A stretch of 33,414 bases of DNA from Gemmatimonadota bacterium (GTDB lineage: Bacteria; Latescibacterota; UBA2968), in NCBI GenBank assembly GCA_026705765.1, contig JAPPAB010000045.1:1-33414 (forward strand). Direction: 5' to 3'. This document shows positions 23,667 through 31,264 of this stretch, piece after piece (the stretch's first letter is position 1; every line of letters begins with the position of its first letter). The position numbers and the translations under genes were made by a program. The notes under the pieces are model-generated. The model saw nothing but the letters and a program-made list of their open reading frames with translations. It was not told where the DNA came from and ran no database searches.

Positions 23667-26459
23667 TTAAGGTGCAATATGCGCCCAGACGGAATTTAAG
23701 ATTCTGATTTTGTCGCAAGTAATCGCGGGATAGTCCCGCACGGTAATCGCGTTTTCTGTGGCCGATGCAATTTCAAAACCGGTCTGGGGTGACTCTCCGG
23801 CGAGTAAATAAGAGCCGATGACTGCCTGTGGGTTTTGTAATGGTTCTGCGAGATGAATTACACTTTTTTCCACCGACTGTACCCTAAGAGTGGTAATCGC
23901 TTCTGTTAGTGAAATTTTTAGATTGCCATATGTCAATACTGTGCCATTCAGCAAATAGCCCTGTACGCCTTGATCATTTACCGATACAAATGCAAATTGC
24001 GCGGCAGCGGTTACGGGGCCGAATTGTCGCTCTTTTTGGTCCTTTGTCGAGATAATATAATCGGTGCGGTCCGGTAGTTTTACTTCAATTGCGAGAACAC
24101 CGGTGTCTGGATCATCTGCGAGCAACCGCGCGTCAGGTAGTGGAGAATTTCCGGTTTTGTAGGGCGCAATTACGGCGGCGTACTGGCTTGCAAGTGTCTC
24201 ATTGCCATCCTCGGCGCGGTTTTCTGCGAAAATTTGTCTGATCGCGGGTTTTTCCAGTTCCTCAGGTGTTCCAACCCGCCAGCCGGGCACATCTGCGAGA
24301 ATAATGCGGTCTGGTACATTTAACAGCATCAGATCCAGATTCACATTCCGAAATTGCCATGTAAATGTGGTCGGTTCCCGGGGTGCAATCGCCTGCGGAT
24401 TTTCGAGCCATATATCCCAGGCGTCTCCCAATGTTACTGCCTGCGGCGATGGCGTTGCCGGGTTCATGCCTGTTGGTGAGCCATTGCAGTGAAAATTGTA
24501 CTGGTGGGTTCGACCGCCTTTGACCCTGAAAAGATCCACACTATAGGTTTGTCCCTGCGGCGTTGTCACCATTGCGCAGGTGCGTCGATATTCCTGACAC
24601 TGGGGGTACACATTCACGCCCGAGGCCTGTACGACTTCGATGCCTGGTGCTGTGCCAAATAATTCCAGGTTGGAACCGCAAGCCGTGTTGTTTTGCTCTT
24701 CTTCATCGACTACTACCAGGTTGTGCGATAGACTGCTTTTTACCCAAACTTGTCCGCTGCGGCCGTCTGGGAGTTGCTGGCTACTACCGGAAAAATAACC
24801 GCGGTCCGAGGCGAGTTCCTCCCCATAGGCGTAATAGCTCAGGCTCAAGATATCTTGATGCCGGTGACTGGTTTGCAAGGTCCACTGGTGCTCATTGCCG
24901 TTTAAATAAAGCGCGGTGTCATCTCGACCGCCGCGCAAGACGCCCACATGCCAGCCGGGGAACCACTCGGTATGCAGGGGTAGTGTCGCTGTCTCTGCCC
25001 ATAGATCATAGGGGCGGTACCACAGCGCGTATTCTCCGCCTTTTTCGGATAAAGGCGCTCCCTGAACGAGTTCCAGAAAACCGGCGTACGCGCCACCGAG
25101 GCGAGCGGCGAGAATTTCAGCGGAGAGAAGGTTTGCTTCGGTATCGTACTGCGTGTCGCCAATTATTGGCATGCGGTTGCCGGGGGCGAGCATTTTTGTT
25201 AGAGATAGTAGAGAGAGGGGGTAACGCCCGCTTGAAAACATGTCTAACTGCTCGATCCGCTCGCCTTTTTCTGGCTGATAACCGGGGGGATCGCTATATC
25301 CGTGTAGCAAGTCGGCCAGTTCATGTACGTTGGAAAGGTTGTGAGCAGAATAGGCTGGCGATTCCGAGTAAAAACCATCGTGATGATACCGCTCCGCCAG
25401 CATCCGATTGAAGCCATCCAGCGCGTGTCGCACCTTCTGGGGGTGTTCCAGAAACATTCCTACCGCCGCGCTTAGTACGAAAACCGCTGTGCCCTTGTTG
25501 CTGAGAGAATTCCAGTGCATCATGTCCACACATCCGGCGAGGATCAGGTCCTCTGTTATCCGTCGCTCCGTATCTCCGTCCAGCAATCGGCGGCCAGGTG
25601 CATACTCTGCATCGCGGATCAGATTGTAGGCAACGGTTAATACATATAGCGCCCCGGCATCGCTTCCCTTTCCGTGGACGTTCATGCGGCCCGCGCCCCA
25701 GAATCCGTTATTCAGGGTCGAGTAATCCTCAAATTGGTGCAAACCGTAAGCGTGGCAGATCGCGCCTTTTGGAAAGCGTCCGCCGCGAGGGCCACCCTCG
25801 GCCTCTTCTTTACCCATGTTGGCCGCTACCTCTGCAGGCGGCAAGTCCGCGACGCTTCCGTCGTAGGAATGGTAGAGATAGTTTGGGAATACCCGGGCGA
25901 TTCGGTCGAGGATCCACATGGCGCGCTCCGCGTATCCAATTTCACCTGTTACTGCGTATAGCCTGGCGAGTGTCAATGCCTGACTTCGTGCCCAGCCTGC
26001 TTTGCAATCTCGAATATGACCGCTAAAACTCGTCATTGTGGGGCGGTCCCCCAACCATTTGAGCGCGTGCTTTGCGCGATTTTCGGGGTCGGCTACTTCT
26101 TCGGGCGTTTCGTAATAGGTGAACTGTTGCCCCATCCGCGGGCATATCAGTACGCCGGTCTCCGGGTACTGCGCGTTGGGGTAAACTGCGCCACAGGTGC
26201 GACAGGTAATTTCATCCGGGCTGTCAATGTGCCAGTCAAAGAGTCCGCCGCCCATTAGCGATTGCTTGCCCACGCAGTTCGGACAGTTCTGACCGTAATG
26301 CGTGCCGGGAGTCAATTCGGGGATCATTGTTTCGAAAAACGCTCGATCTTGTTGCATGGCAAATGCGACGCTTTGTGCCCAGCCATTCACGATTTCCTGT
26401 GCCCAGCTGTAGCGAGATAGATTTTGCCGGGCGTTTTCAATATCCTGGGGGTTGTACAT
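23667..26459 (-). CDS. Heparinase II/III-like polysaccharide lyase with N-terminal CxxC pairs
   Basis: 930 residues. Start at MYNPQDIENARQNLSRYSWAQEI chosen because GGGAAAGG lies just upstream and the upstream amidohydrolase ends 13 bp away; a longer frame would run through that gene. Near the N-terminus two CxxC pairs, CPNC (59/62) and CRTC (86/89), form a probable zinc ribbon. The middle (about 150-480) is an alpha-helical toroid with many W/Y/H residues. The C-terminal half has the heparinase II/III beta-sandwich signature HRHQDILSLSYYAYGEELASDRGYFSG...SSLSHNLVVVDEEEQNN. Known relatives eliminate uronic-acid-containing glycans such as heparin, alginate or oligo-alginate. No clear signal peptide was found, so it may act on imported oligosaccharides. 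Largest enzyme of the operon. Confidence 0.85.
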   Translation of the reverse strand: MYNPQDIENARQNLSRYSWAQEIVNGWAQSVAFAMQQDRAFFETMIPELTPGTHYGQNCPNCVGKQSLMGGGLFDWHIDSPDEITCRTCGAVYPNAQYPETGVLICPRMGQQFTYYETPEEVADPENRAKHALKWLGDRPTMTSFSGHIRDCKAGWARSQALTLARLYAVTGEIGYAERAMWILDRIARVFPNYLYHSYDGSVADLPPAEVAANMGKEEAEGGPRGGRFPKGAICHAYGLHQFEDYSTLNNGFWGAGRMNVHGKGSDAGALYVLTVAYNLIRDAEYAPGRRLLDGDTERRITEDLILAGCVDMMHWNSLSNKGTAVFVLSAAVGMFLEHPQKVRHALDGFNRMLAERYHHDGFYSESPAYSAHNLSNVHELADLLHGYSDPPGYQPEKGERIEQLDMFSSGRYPLSLLSLTKMLAPGNRMPIIGDTQYDTEANLLSAEILAARLGGAYAGFLELVQGAPLSEKGGEYALWYRPYDLWAETATLPLHTEWFPGWHVGVLRGGRDDTALYLNGNEHQWTLQTSHRHQDILSLSYYAYGEELASDRGYFSGSSQQLPDGRSGQVWVKSSLSHNLVVVDEEEQNNTACGSNLELFGTAPGIEVVQASGVNVYPQCQEYRRTCAMVTTPQGQTYSVDLFRVKGGRTHQYNFHCNGSPTGMNPATPSPQAVTLGDAWDIWLENPQAIAPREPTTFTWQFRNVNLDLMLLNVPDRIILADVPGWRVGTPEELEKPAIRQIFAENRAEDGNETLASQYAAVIAPYKTGNSPLPDARLLADDPDTGVLAIEVKLPDRTDYIISTKDQKERQFGPVTAAAQFAFVSVNDQGVQGYLLNGTVLTYGNLKISLTEAITTLRVQSVEKSVIHLAEPLQNPQAVIGSYLLAGESPQTGFEIASATENAITVRDYPAITCDKIRILNSVWAHIAP

Positions 26460-26472
26460 TTCGGCCTTTCCC

Positions 26473-27291
26473 TTATTTGCCGTAGAGTGCATCGGCTGTT
26501 TTGCCCAAAATCCATGCTCTGTCTTCATCCGACAGAAAATCCATCGCTTCAACCACGCGAAAACCAACGGCCTCCCCGCGTTGCGGATTCTCCGGAAATC
26601 CCGTGCATCCCAGCATCCGTTCAGGCCCAAAAGCCTCGTACACGGCTCTGACATAGGGATACACATCTTCGTGTGGCCAGGGTTGCTCGGAAATCCCATC
26701 AATCCGGGTCGCTTTAACAAAGAGATTGGGATATTTTGCCGCTGCCAGCAAGATGCCGAAACTGCCGTCCAGCCCTTCGGACAGGATCGGCTCGCCCAGA
26801 TGATCTACTATTACATTTACCTCGGGAAATTGCCGCAATATCGGTTCCAGCAGTGGAATCTGATGGCAGCGTCCAAACCATGTAAAGGGCACACCCAGTC
26901 TTTGTGCCGTCTCCCAAAGCGCATGCTGCCCAGGATCTGACAACCACGACGCATCTCGATCTTTAATTGGATACAATCGCATTCCCTGCACCCCGTGATC
27001 CCGGTGCAGACGCGCCAGTGTTTCGGGCGCGTCGGGTTTCAGGGGATCAATCAGTGCCACTCCGTGCAGGCGATCTGGAAATCGCCTCAAACAATCGCAC
27101 ATATAGCGATTGTCATATCCGTGATACATGCACTGGATCAGCACGGTGCGATTGATTTTATTGAGATCCATATACTTGATGAGATTTTCCACCAATCCCG
27201 GATAATCGGGCCGTTGCGTGGTCATGTCATCGTTATGGGTAAACGGCGGTGTCCCCATTGTCCATACGTGTACGTGAGAATCGATTCGCAC
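26473..27291 (-). CDS. Amidohydrolase-2 family TIM-barrel hydrolase/decarboxylase
   Basis: 272 residues, GTG start with GGGAG about 9 bases upstream. MRIDSHVHVW supplies the HxH metal pair (H6, H8). LAALI-type strand motifs and the pattern FTWFGRCHQIPLLEPILRQFPEVNVIVDHLGEP (metal His), FVKATRI and GPERMLGCTGFPENPQRGE complete a cytoplasmic amidohydrolase-2 barrel. The GCTGFPENP end replaces the more usual GSDxP, so the usual catalytic Asp appears absent. Such proteins hydrolyse lactones or amides or decarboxylate. One of two distinct members in this operon (the other at 28259-29086). Confidence 0.85.
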   Translation of the reverse strand: MRIDSHVHVWTMGTPPFTHNDDMTTQRPDYPGLVENLIKYMDLNKINRTVLIQCMYHGYDNRYMCDCLRRFPDRLHGVALIDPLKPDAPETLARLHRDHGVQGMRLYPIKDRDASWLSDPGQHALWETAQRLGVPFTWFGRCHQIPLLEPILRQFPEVNVIVDHLGEPILSEGLDGSFGILLAAAKYPNLFVKATRIDGISEQPWPHEDVYPYVRAVYEAFGPERMLGCTGFPENPQRGEAVGFRVVEAMDFLSDEDRAWILGKTADALYGK

Positions 27292-27318
27292 GGTTTTCTC
27301 CCATTTAATAATTGAACA

Positions 27319-28230
27319 CTACGCATCCCCATCCGCCAGAACAAGCTCACACAGGGCATCGAGCGTAATTCCCACGGGGATCATCTCCATCTGCCCGCAG
27401 AAATCCCCAATCGATCTGAGTATCAACTCCAGGTTCTGCCTTGCGGGATGTACAGGGTCGGAATAATCCTGGTCATTATGGCTGTCTGTCACAAGGGTGC
27501 CGAACCGGGGATTTTCGGTTCGGAAACGATTTAGCACATCCCGAATAATTGCCCTGTGGTCGTACGTGTGCGGGACATAGGACCATTCATAACCCTGCTC
27601 GCCCGCATGGCCCTGAGCAACCGGCCTGCCAAATGCTGCGGATACCGGCACATTGATAAAGTCGCTATTTCCTCGAATCAAACGAAATCCCAGATGCGCC
27701 CGGTGGGGATAGGACTCTGCACCGGCCCAAACACTGCAGTGCGCGGGTAGAACCCGCCCCGGATTTGAAAGACTGCCGCCCACAAATCCCAGTTCGCGCA
27801 GTACGTCGAATGTGCAATCATTGGCCGAGAAATAACCCGCCCTGAAATAACGGGGCACCTTGCCCAGCGCAGACGCCCATATCTCCATTGCCTCTTGAAT
27901 AATCTTGCGCTGTGTACGCGCAGAATACGCGCCCAGATCGTATTTGTATCTCCCCCCTCTGAGCTTGTATGGATGCAAATGCAGCCCCAAACACGCGCCC
28001 TGATCTTGCAGCGTCTGAAGCAGATCTGCATTCTCAAGCGCTACTTCCGGGTGTGCAAAAAGCGTGACCGGAAATCCGTACGTCTTTGCCGTCTCAACGT
28101 AAAAATAGATCGATCTTTCACTCTCCCGGTAATCCGCAGGGCCACTGCCCGACATTCGCCTCGCATGTGGGGTCACGTCGGATCTGGCCGTCTCGCAGTC
28201 CATTGTCAACAATACATAAACTTTTTTCAA
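27319..28230 (-). CDS. Polysaccharide deacetylase (NodB-like) family protein
   Basis: 303 residues, starting at TTG (TTG AAA AAA) with AGGAG about 7 bases upstream. The N-terminal strand MKKVYVLLTMDCETA carries the metal/catalytic Asp (D11). The histidine motif appears as LGLHLHPYKL (H84, H86), and TLFAHPEVALENADLLQTLQDQG and RAGYFSANDCTFDVLRELGFVGGSLSNPGR fit the NodB-fold de-N-acetylase layout. Family members remove N- or O-acetyl from amino sugars. No signal peptide. The HLHP motif differs from the classical HxxxH of NodB, as in the cytoplasmic WalW/PF-like subgroup. In context it may deacetylate an imported sugar. Confidence 0.8.
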   Translation of the reverse strand: MKKVYVLLTMDCETARSDVTPHARRMSGSGPADYRESERSIYFYVETAKTYGFPVTLFAHPEVALENADLLQTLQDQGACLGLHLHPYKLRGGRYKYDLGAYSARTQRKIIQEAMEIWASALGKVPRYFRAGYFSANDCTFDVLRELGFVGGSLSNPGRVLPAHCSVWAGAESYPHRAHLGFRLIRGNSDFINVPVSAAFGRPVAQGHAGEQGYEWSYVPHTYDHRAIIRDVLNRFRTENPRFGTLVTDSHNDQDYSDPVHPARQNLELILRSIGDFCGQMEMIPVGITLDALCELVLADGDA

Positions 28231-28258
28231 ACTATGCTCCTGCAGGATAGTCTGGTTC

Positions 28259-29086
28259 TCACAGGTTTAAAATCCTCACCGCATTGTTGTGCAAGATATC
28301 CTCCAGTGCGTTGGGGGCGAGCATGCGTTTGAGGAATGGGAGGCTCAATTGCGCGAAACACGCGCCGCGGGAGAGACCTGCACCTTTACCATCCCTGCAT
28401 GGGCAGTCTGTGGCAAACATCAATTTTTTGCCATGCCGCGCCAGGAATCCCGCGGTGAAGTCCTCGTCTCGCGTCAGTCCGCCCAGACCTGAACCCGCGG
28501 ATAAATCGGCAAACATATTAGTATAGTCTGCCAATAGTCGATCTATTAAGCCGCCGGGTTTGACCGCGCCTGTGGGATACAGGGTCTCTTCGGGAGCGGG
28601 TACGTCGGCGCTGATATGCGCCCACCACGATTGGGCGTGGCCGATGAATTTAATATTGGGGAATTTTTTCAGGAGCACTTCGAGGTGTTCAATGCCCTGG
28701 TTATATCCCCGCTCGCCTTCTTGAAAATGCCAGGTTACGGGCCAGTTCAATTCATTGCAGATTGCCAGTACTTTTTCCAATCGCGGATCGTCCAGTCGCA
28801 GGTGCTGTTTTTGTTCGCCATAGCCCTTAAAGATGCCGCTGGCGGCGCGTTTTTCCAGTTCGGTCACGGCGTCTTCCCGCGTGACATCTACATGGCAGAA
28901 GGGGATGATGGTATCGGGATAATCCCGATGCGCCTTGACTATGTCTTCGGTCATCCAGCCAAACTCGTCGTCGCCATCTTCAATGGGTAGCATGACAGCT
29001 TTTTCCGCGCCGATGGCTTCGATATGTGTGATGGTTTCTTCAACCGATCTGCCGTTGTGCGTGAGGTGTAAATGCGCGTCGATCAT
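28259..29086 (-). CDS. Amidohydrolase family TIM-barrel protein
   Basis: 275 residues. MIDAHLHLTHNGR supplies HxH (H5, H7). Other family marks are VTWHFQEGERGYNQGIEHLEVLLKKFPNIKFIGHAQSWW (central metal His) and MFATDCPCRDGKGAG, with the typical active-site Asp in the ATD position. Unlike its neighbour at 26473-27291, this one keeps the Asp, so it is likely active. Its ATG overlaps the SelA-like stop by 4 bp. Probable substrate: a lactone or amide generated by the preceding enzyme. Confidence 0.85.
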   Translation of the reverse strand: MIDAHLHLTHNGRSVEETITHIEAIGAEKAVMLPIEDGDDEFGWMTEDIVKAHRDYPDTIIPFCHVDVTREDAVTELEKRAASGIFKGYGEQKQHLRLDDPRLEKVLAICNELNWPVTWHFQEGERGYNQGIEHLEVLLKKFPNIKFIGHAQSWWAHISADVPAPEETLYPTGAVKPGGLIDRLLADYTNMFADLSAGSGLGGLTRDEDFTAGFLARHGKKLMFATDCPCRDGKGAGLSRGACFAQLSLPFLKRMLAPNALEDILHNNAVRILNL

Positions 29087-30171
29087 GTCAATATCTCCAG
29101 CAATTTTTCTGCGACTACGGCTTCTTCACCCGTTTGCATGGTCATGGGGTCAATCAAAATACCAGTGGCACTTCGCCGTACGACAATTGATGGTTCGCCT
29201 TCTCGTAGCGCGTGGATTACGGCATCGCGCTGTTCATCCGGCAGGTCTATGTATGCGCGGGGCGCGAATTCGGGCGCGGCATCCTGTCCTTCGGTCATTA
29301 CATAGGCGTTTGCGATGTTTTTGACTGCATCTACCACGACGCGGGCTTGCCCCTGCCAGCGCTGGCGGTCTTCGCGATCGCTTCGGCTCAAAAATAGATC
29401 TACAGCCGCGATCAATCCCAGGATTTCTTCTTTGCCGACTTTCATGCCGCGTCCAATTGCCGAGTGGGGACTGGCATTGATCCGCACGGCTTCTACGCAA
29501 TCCGCTTTTCCTATGACCAGACCGCTGTTTTGAGGTCCGCACAATCCCTTGCCGCCGCTGAATGTCACGAGGCTTGCACCCATTTCGACGAGTTCGGTTA
29601 AGTTTGAGCGGGGAGGCAACTGTGCCGCCGCATCTACCATGACGGGCACGCCTTTTTTTTCGGCGCCTGCGATGACTTCTGCGAGTTGTTCTTTGCTTTG
29701 TTTGCCCAAAAAATGCACCACAGCCGCTGTTTTTTCGCCGATTCCGCCGATGAGGTCTTCACTGGTTACCGCCTGTTTGCTGCCCACTCGCACGAGTTTG
29801 CCGCCGCAGACTTCAATGCCTTGATGGATGTACGTATGGCTATCGACCAGGCTGATTACAAATTCGTTTTGCCATCCCTGTGTATGCGGCAACTGGCGTG
29901 CTTTTGATATGTCGGGTCCCGTAAAGCACGCCGCGGCGGATAATTGTACACCGCTGGCTGCGCCACAAGAGATAAAGGCCGCAGGTACGCCAATGCGGTC
30001 TGCCAGATATTCGCCTGCTTTTACGAGCAGGTCGTTCAAATCGACAAATGATCCTCCCGCCGCGCACATCGCCTCCAGTACTTCATCCGGCATTAAGCTG
30101 CCGCCCAGTGTGGTAATGGTACCACTCGCGTTGATAAATGGTTTTACGCCGAGTGTGTCGTAGGTGATCAT
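29083..30171 (-). CDS. SelA/DgaE-like PLP-dependent enzyme
   Basis: 362 residues, fold type I PLP enzyme of the selenocysteine-synthase-like/D-glucosaminate-6-phosphate ammonia-lyase group. LGVKPFINASGTITTLGGSLMPDEV is the signature start. PLP is held by K208 in TFSGGKGLCGPQNSGLVIG and by D180 (VMVDAAAQLP). The subgroup of that length is not SelA itself, because SelA is about 100 residues longer. Characterised relatives remove ammonia from 2-amino sugar acids or cleave ketohydroxyglutarate-type products. Next to lyases and a deacetylase, an amino-sugar-acid ammonia lyase would fit, but this is inference. It lies 12 bp after the creatininase-family gene. Confidence 0.85.
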   Translation of the reverse strand: MITYDTLGVKPFINASGTITTLGGSLMPDEVLEAMCAAGGSFVDLNDLLVKAGEYLADRIGVPAAFISCGAASGVQLSAAACFTGPDISKARQLPHTQGWQNEFVISLVDSHTYIHQGIEVCGGKLVRVGSKQAVTSEDLIGGIGEKTAAVVHFLGKQSKEQLAEVIAGAEKKGVPVMVDAAAQLPPRSNLTELVEMGASLVTFSGGKGLCGPQNSGLVIGKADCVEAVRINASPHSAIGRGMKVGKEEILGLIAAVDLFLSRSDREDRQRWQGQARVVVDAVKNIANAYVMTEGQDAAPEFAPRAYIDLPDEQRDAVIHALREGEPSIVVRRSATGILIDPMTMQTGEEAVVAEKLLEILT

Positions 30172-30183
30172 GCTGTGGTCCTT

Positions 30184-30963
30184 TCAATAGGGAAATGTCT
30201 CTGAGTCCTCTGCCTGTGATAGTTCAGCAAGGAATCGCCCGGTTCCTTCCACGGCTGAGTTTAAGACGGTCTCGCCTTTTTGCGCCGAGGCTTTTCGCGC
30301 GTCGCCGCCAGCGGATGTGGGCAAATACAAATGCCAGGGGCGTACAAAGTGGATGTCAAATTCTCGCAGTGTTTTCAATTTGGGATACTGGGGAGGGTTG
30401 TTGGCTATCAGGTCTTCGCGCACGAGTTCGGGGCGCAAGAACAGGATTTGGGAGGTTTCTTCTTCGCCTGCGTGATCGCTGCGATTTTCCCAAATAGCTT
30501 TTGCGTCTTCCGATGCACAGGATCCCGTGCTGATCAAGCAGGTGAAGAGTCCGTCTTGTGCGGCCAAATCGCGCTGTGTTGCGCGGATGGTGTCGGGATT
30601 GCCGCCGTGACCATTGATGAATACAATGCGGTGTACATTTTCCGCGCGGCACATTGCCACGAGGTCTTTCAACAGGTTCATAAATGTGGGGACTTGCATG
30701 CGGCACGCGAATGGGAAAGCGCGGAAGTTGTTGTTTAAGCTCACCCGCTGCGTGGGCAAACACACGACGCGACCACCCATTTCATTGGCTTTGCGCGTGC
30801 CTCCATAAGCGACGTATTCGACCTGAAAGTTGTCCGTTCCATAGGGCAATGCAGGTCCGTGCGGTTCGGTGGAGCCTATGGGGATGACCGCCACATTGGG
30901 CGCGAGTGATCGCACATCGTCAATGGTCATTTCTTCCAGGATACCTGAGAAAGTCTGGTGCAT
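30184..30963 (-). CDS. Creatininase-family amidohydrolase
   Basis: 259 residues. Metal and catalytic residues: IPIGSTEPHGPALPYGTD (E33, H35, D44), FINGHGGNPDTIRAT (117-127) and DHAGEEETS (D163-S171). The family (creatininase, FAPy deformylase, MftE, GTP-derived amide hydrolases) cleaves cyclic or linear amides with Zn/Mn. First gene of the nine-gene operon, with GAGG 7 bases before the ATG and a long repeat-rich leader upstream. It also faces, across the control region, an OPT-like transporter and a D-aminoacylase, both compatible with amide substrates. Confidence 0.9.
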   Translation of the reverse strand: MHQTFSGILEEMTIDDVRSLAPNVAVIPIGSTEPHGPALPYGTDNFQVEYVAYGGTRKANEMGGRVVCLPTQRVSLNNNFRAFPFACRMQVPTFMNLLKDLVAMCRAENVHRIVFINGHGGNPDTIRATQRDLAAQDGLFTCLISTGSCASEDAKAIWENRSDHAGEEETSQILFLRPELVREDLIANNPPQYPKLKTLREFDIHFVRPWHLYLPTSAGGDARKASAQKGETVLNSAVEGTGRFLAELSQAEDSETFPY

Positions 30964-31001
30964 AATAAGCCTCGGCTGAGTGAATCAACGGAACGGGGTA
31001 C

Positions 31002-31025
31002 AACTGGCCGCCTCTCAGGCCAGTT
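31002..31025 (-). promoter_or_regulatory. Perfect hairpin in the leader of the nine-gene operon
   Basis: AACTGGCC (31002-31009) and GGCCAGTT (31018-31025) are perfect 8-bp inverted arms with an 8-base loop. In the minus-strand mRNA it would form about 40 nt ahead of the creatininase start. No T-run follows, so it is not a standard terminator. It could be an operator or an mRNA structure. Confidence 0.5.
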
Positions 31026-31049
31026 CATCAACGAATCAGCGAATCAACG
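31026..31049. repeat. Three 8-bp-period AATCAACG-like units
   Basis: CATCAACG, AATCAGCG and AATCAACG follow one another without gap. A further GAATCAAC occurs at 30982-30989. Same period (8 bp) as the TTCGTCTA array 25 bp away but a different unit sequence. Confidence 0.6.
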
Positions 31050-31074
31050 ATAGCAGTTAGGTGGTGGGGTGGGG

Positions 31075-31114
31075 TTCGTCTATTCGTCTATTCGTCTATT
31101 CGTCTATTCGTCTA
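31075..31114. repeat. Five exact tandem copies of the 8-mer TTCGTCTA
   Basis: Five identical, gapless units (TAGACGAA on the minus strand) span 40 bp. Given the promoter at 31132-31160, they fall at about +11 to +50 of the leftward transcript, between transcription start and the creatininase gene. Arrays of this kind can change copy number by slippage. Confidence 0.85.
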
Positions 31115-31131
31115 TCCGCATTTTGACGCTC

Positions 31132-31160
31132 ATGATAAGTCGCCATTTCTCCCATGTCAA
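31132..31160 (-). promoter_or_regulatory. Sigma70-type promoter for the nine-gene leftward operon
   Basis: Minus strand: perfect -35 TTGACA (31160-31155), 17-bp spacer, -10 TATCAT (31137-31132, five of six consensus). Predicted start is near 31125, giving a leader of about 160 nt before the creatininase ATG. The strongest leftward promoter match in the window. Confidence 0.65.
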
Positions 31161-31193
31161 GATGTCGGAATGGGAATAACAATAGTACGTAGC

Positions 31194-31222
31194 TTGACCG
31201 AGACGGTTCTCGGTGTTATCAT
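31194..31222 (+). promoter_or_regulatory. Sigma70-type promoter for the transporter gene
   Basis: -35 TTGACC (31194-31199), 17-bp spacer, -10 TATCAT (31217-31222), 42 bp before the DUF6785 gene start. Five of six consensus bases in each box. The spacer contains most of an 18-bp palindrome. It fires away from the leftward promoter 33 bp to its left. Confidence 0.65.
31197..31214. promoter_or_regulatory. 18-bp palindrome inside the rightward promoter
   Basis: ACCGAGACGGTTCTCGGT: perfect 7-bp arms (31197-31203 and 31208-31214) around CGGT. It covers the 3' half of the -35 box and the spacer, a classic place for a repressor dimer to block RNA polymerase. No regulator gene is visible nearby, so the cognate protein is unknown. 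Confidence 0.6.
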
Positions 31223-31264
31223 AGACGCCTATTTTTTCTGTTTATTCTCTATATTCGGTGTCCT

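Larger units (their letters stand above)
30964..31264. other. 301-bp divergent control region
   Basis: No gene fits here. From left to right it holds the end of the minus-strand leader (RBS GAGG near 30972), a perfect 8-bp hairpin (31002-31025), three 8-bp-period AATCAACG units (31026-31049), a purine/G-rich stretch (31057-31074), five exact TTCGTCTA units (31075-31114), the leftward promoter (31132-31160), the rightward promoter with an internal palindrome (31194-31222), and a T-rich 5' leader for the transporter gene. Each is listed separately. Confidence 0.7.

Noticed and set aside
24563-25411. A 282-codon open frame on the plus strand
   Set aside because: It lies antisense to the heparinase II/III-like gene, is arginine/proline-rich without domain pattern and has no ribosome-binding site; it is a shadow of the real gene's codon bias.
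26460-26720. N-terminal extension of the heparinase-like gene
   Set aside because: It runs through the coding end of the upstream amidohydrolase in another frame; the ATG at 26459 has a good ribosome-binding site.
31075-31114. Possible CRISPR array
   Set aside because: Units are 8 bp without spacers; this is a simple tandem repeat.
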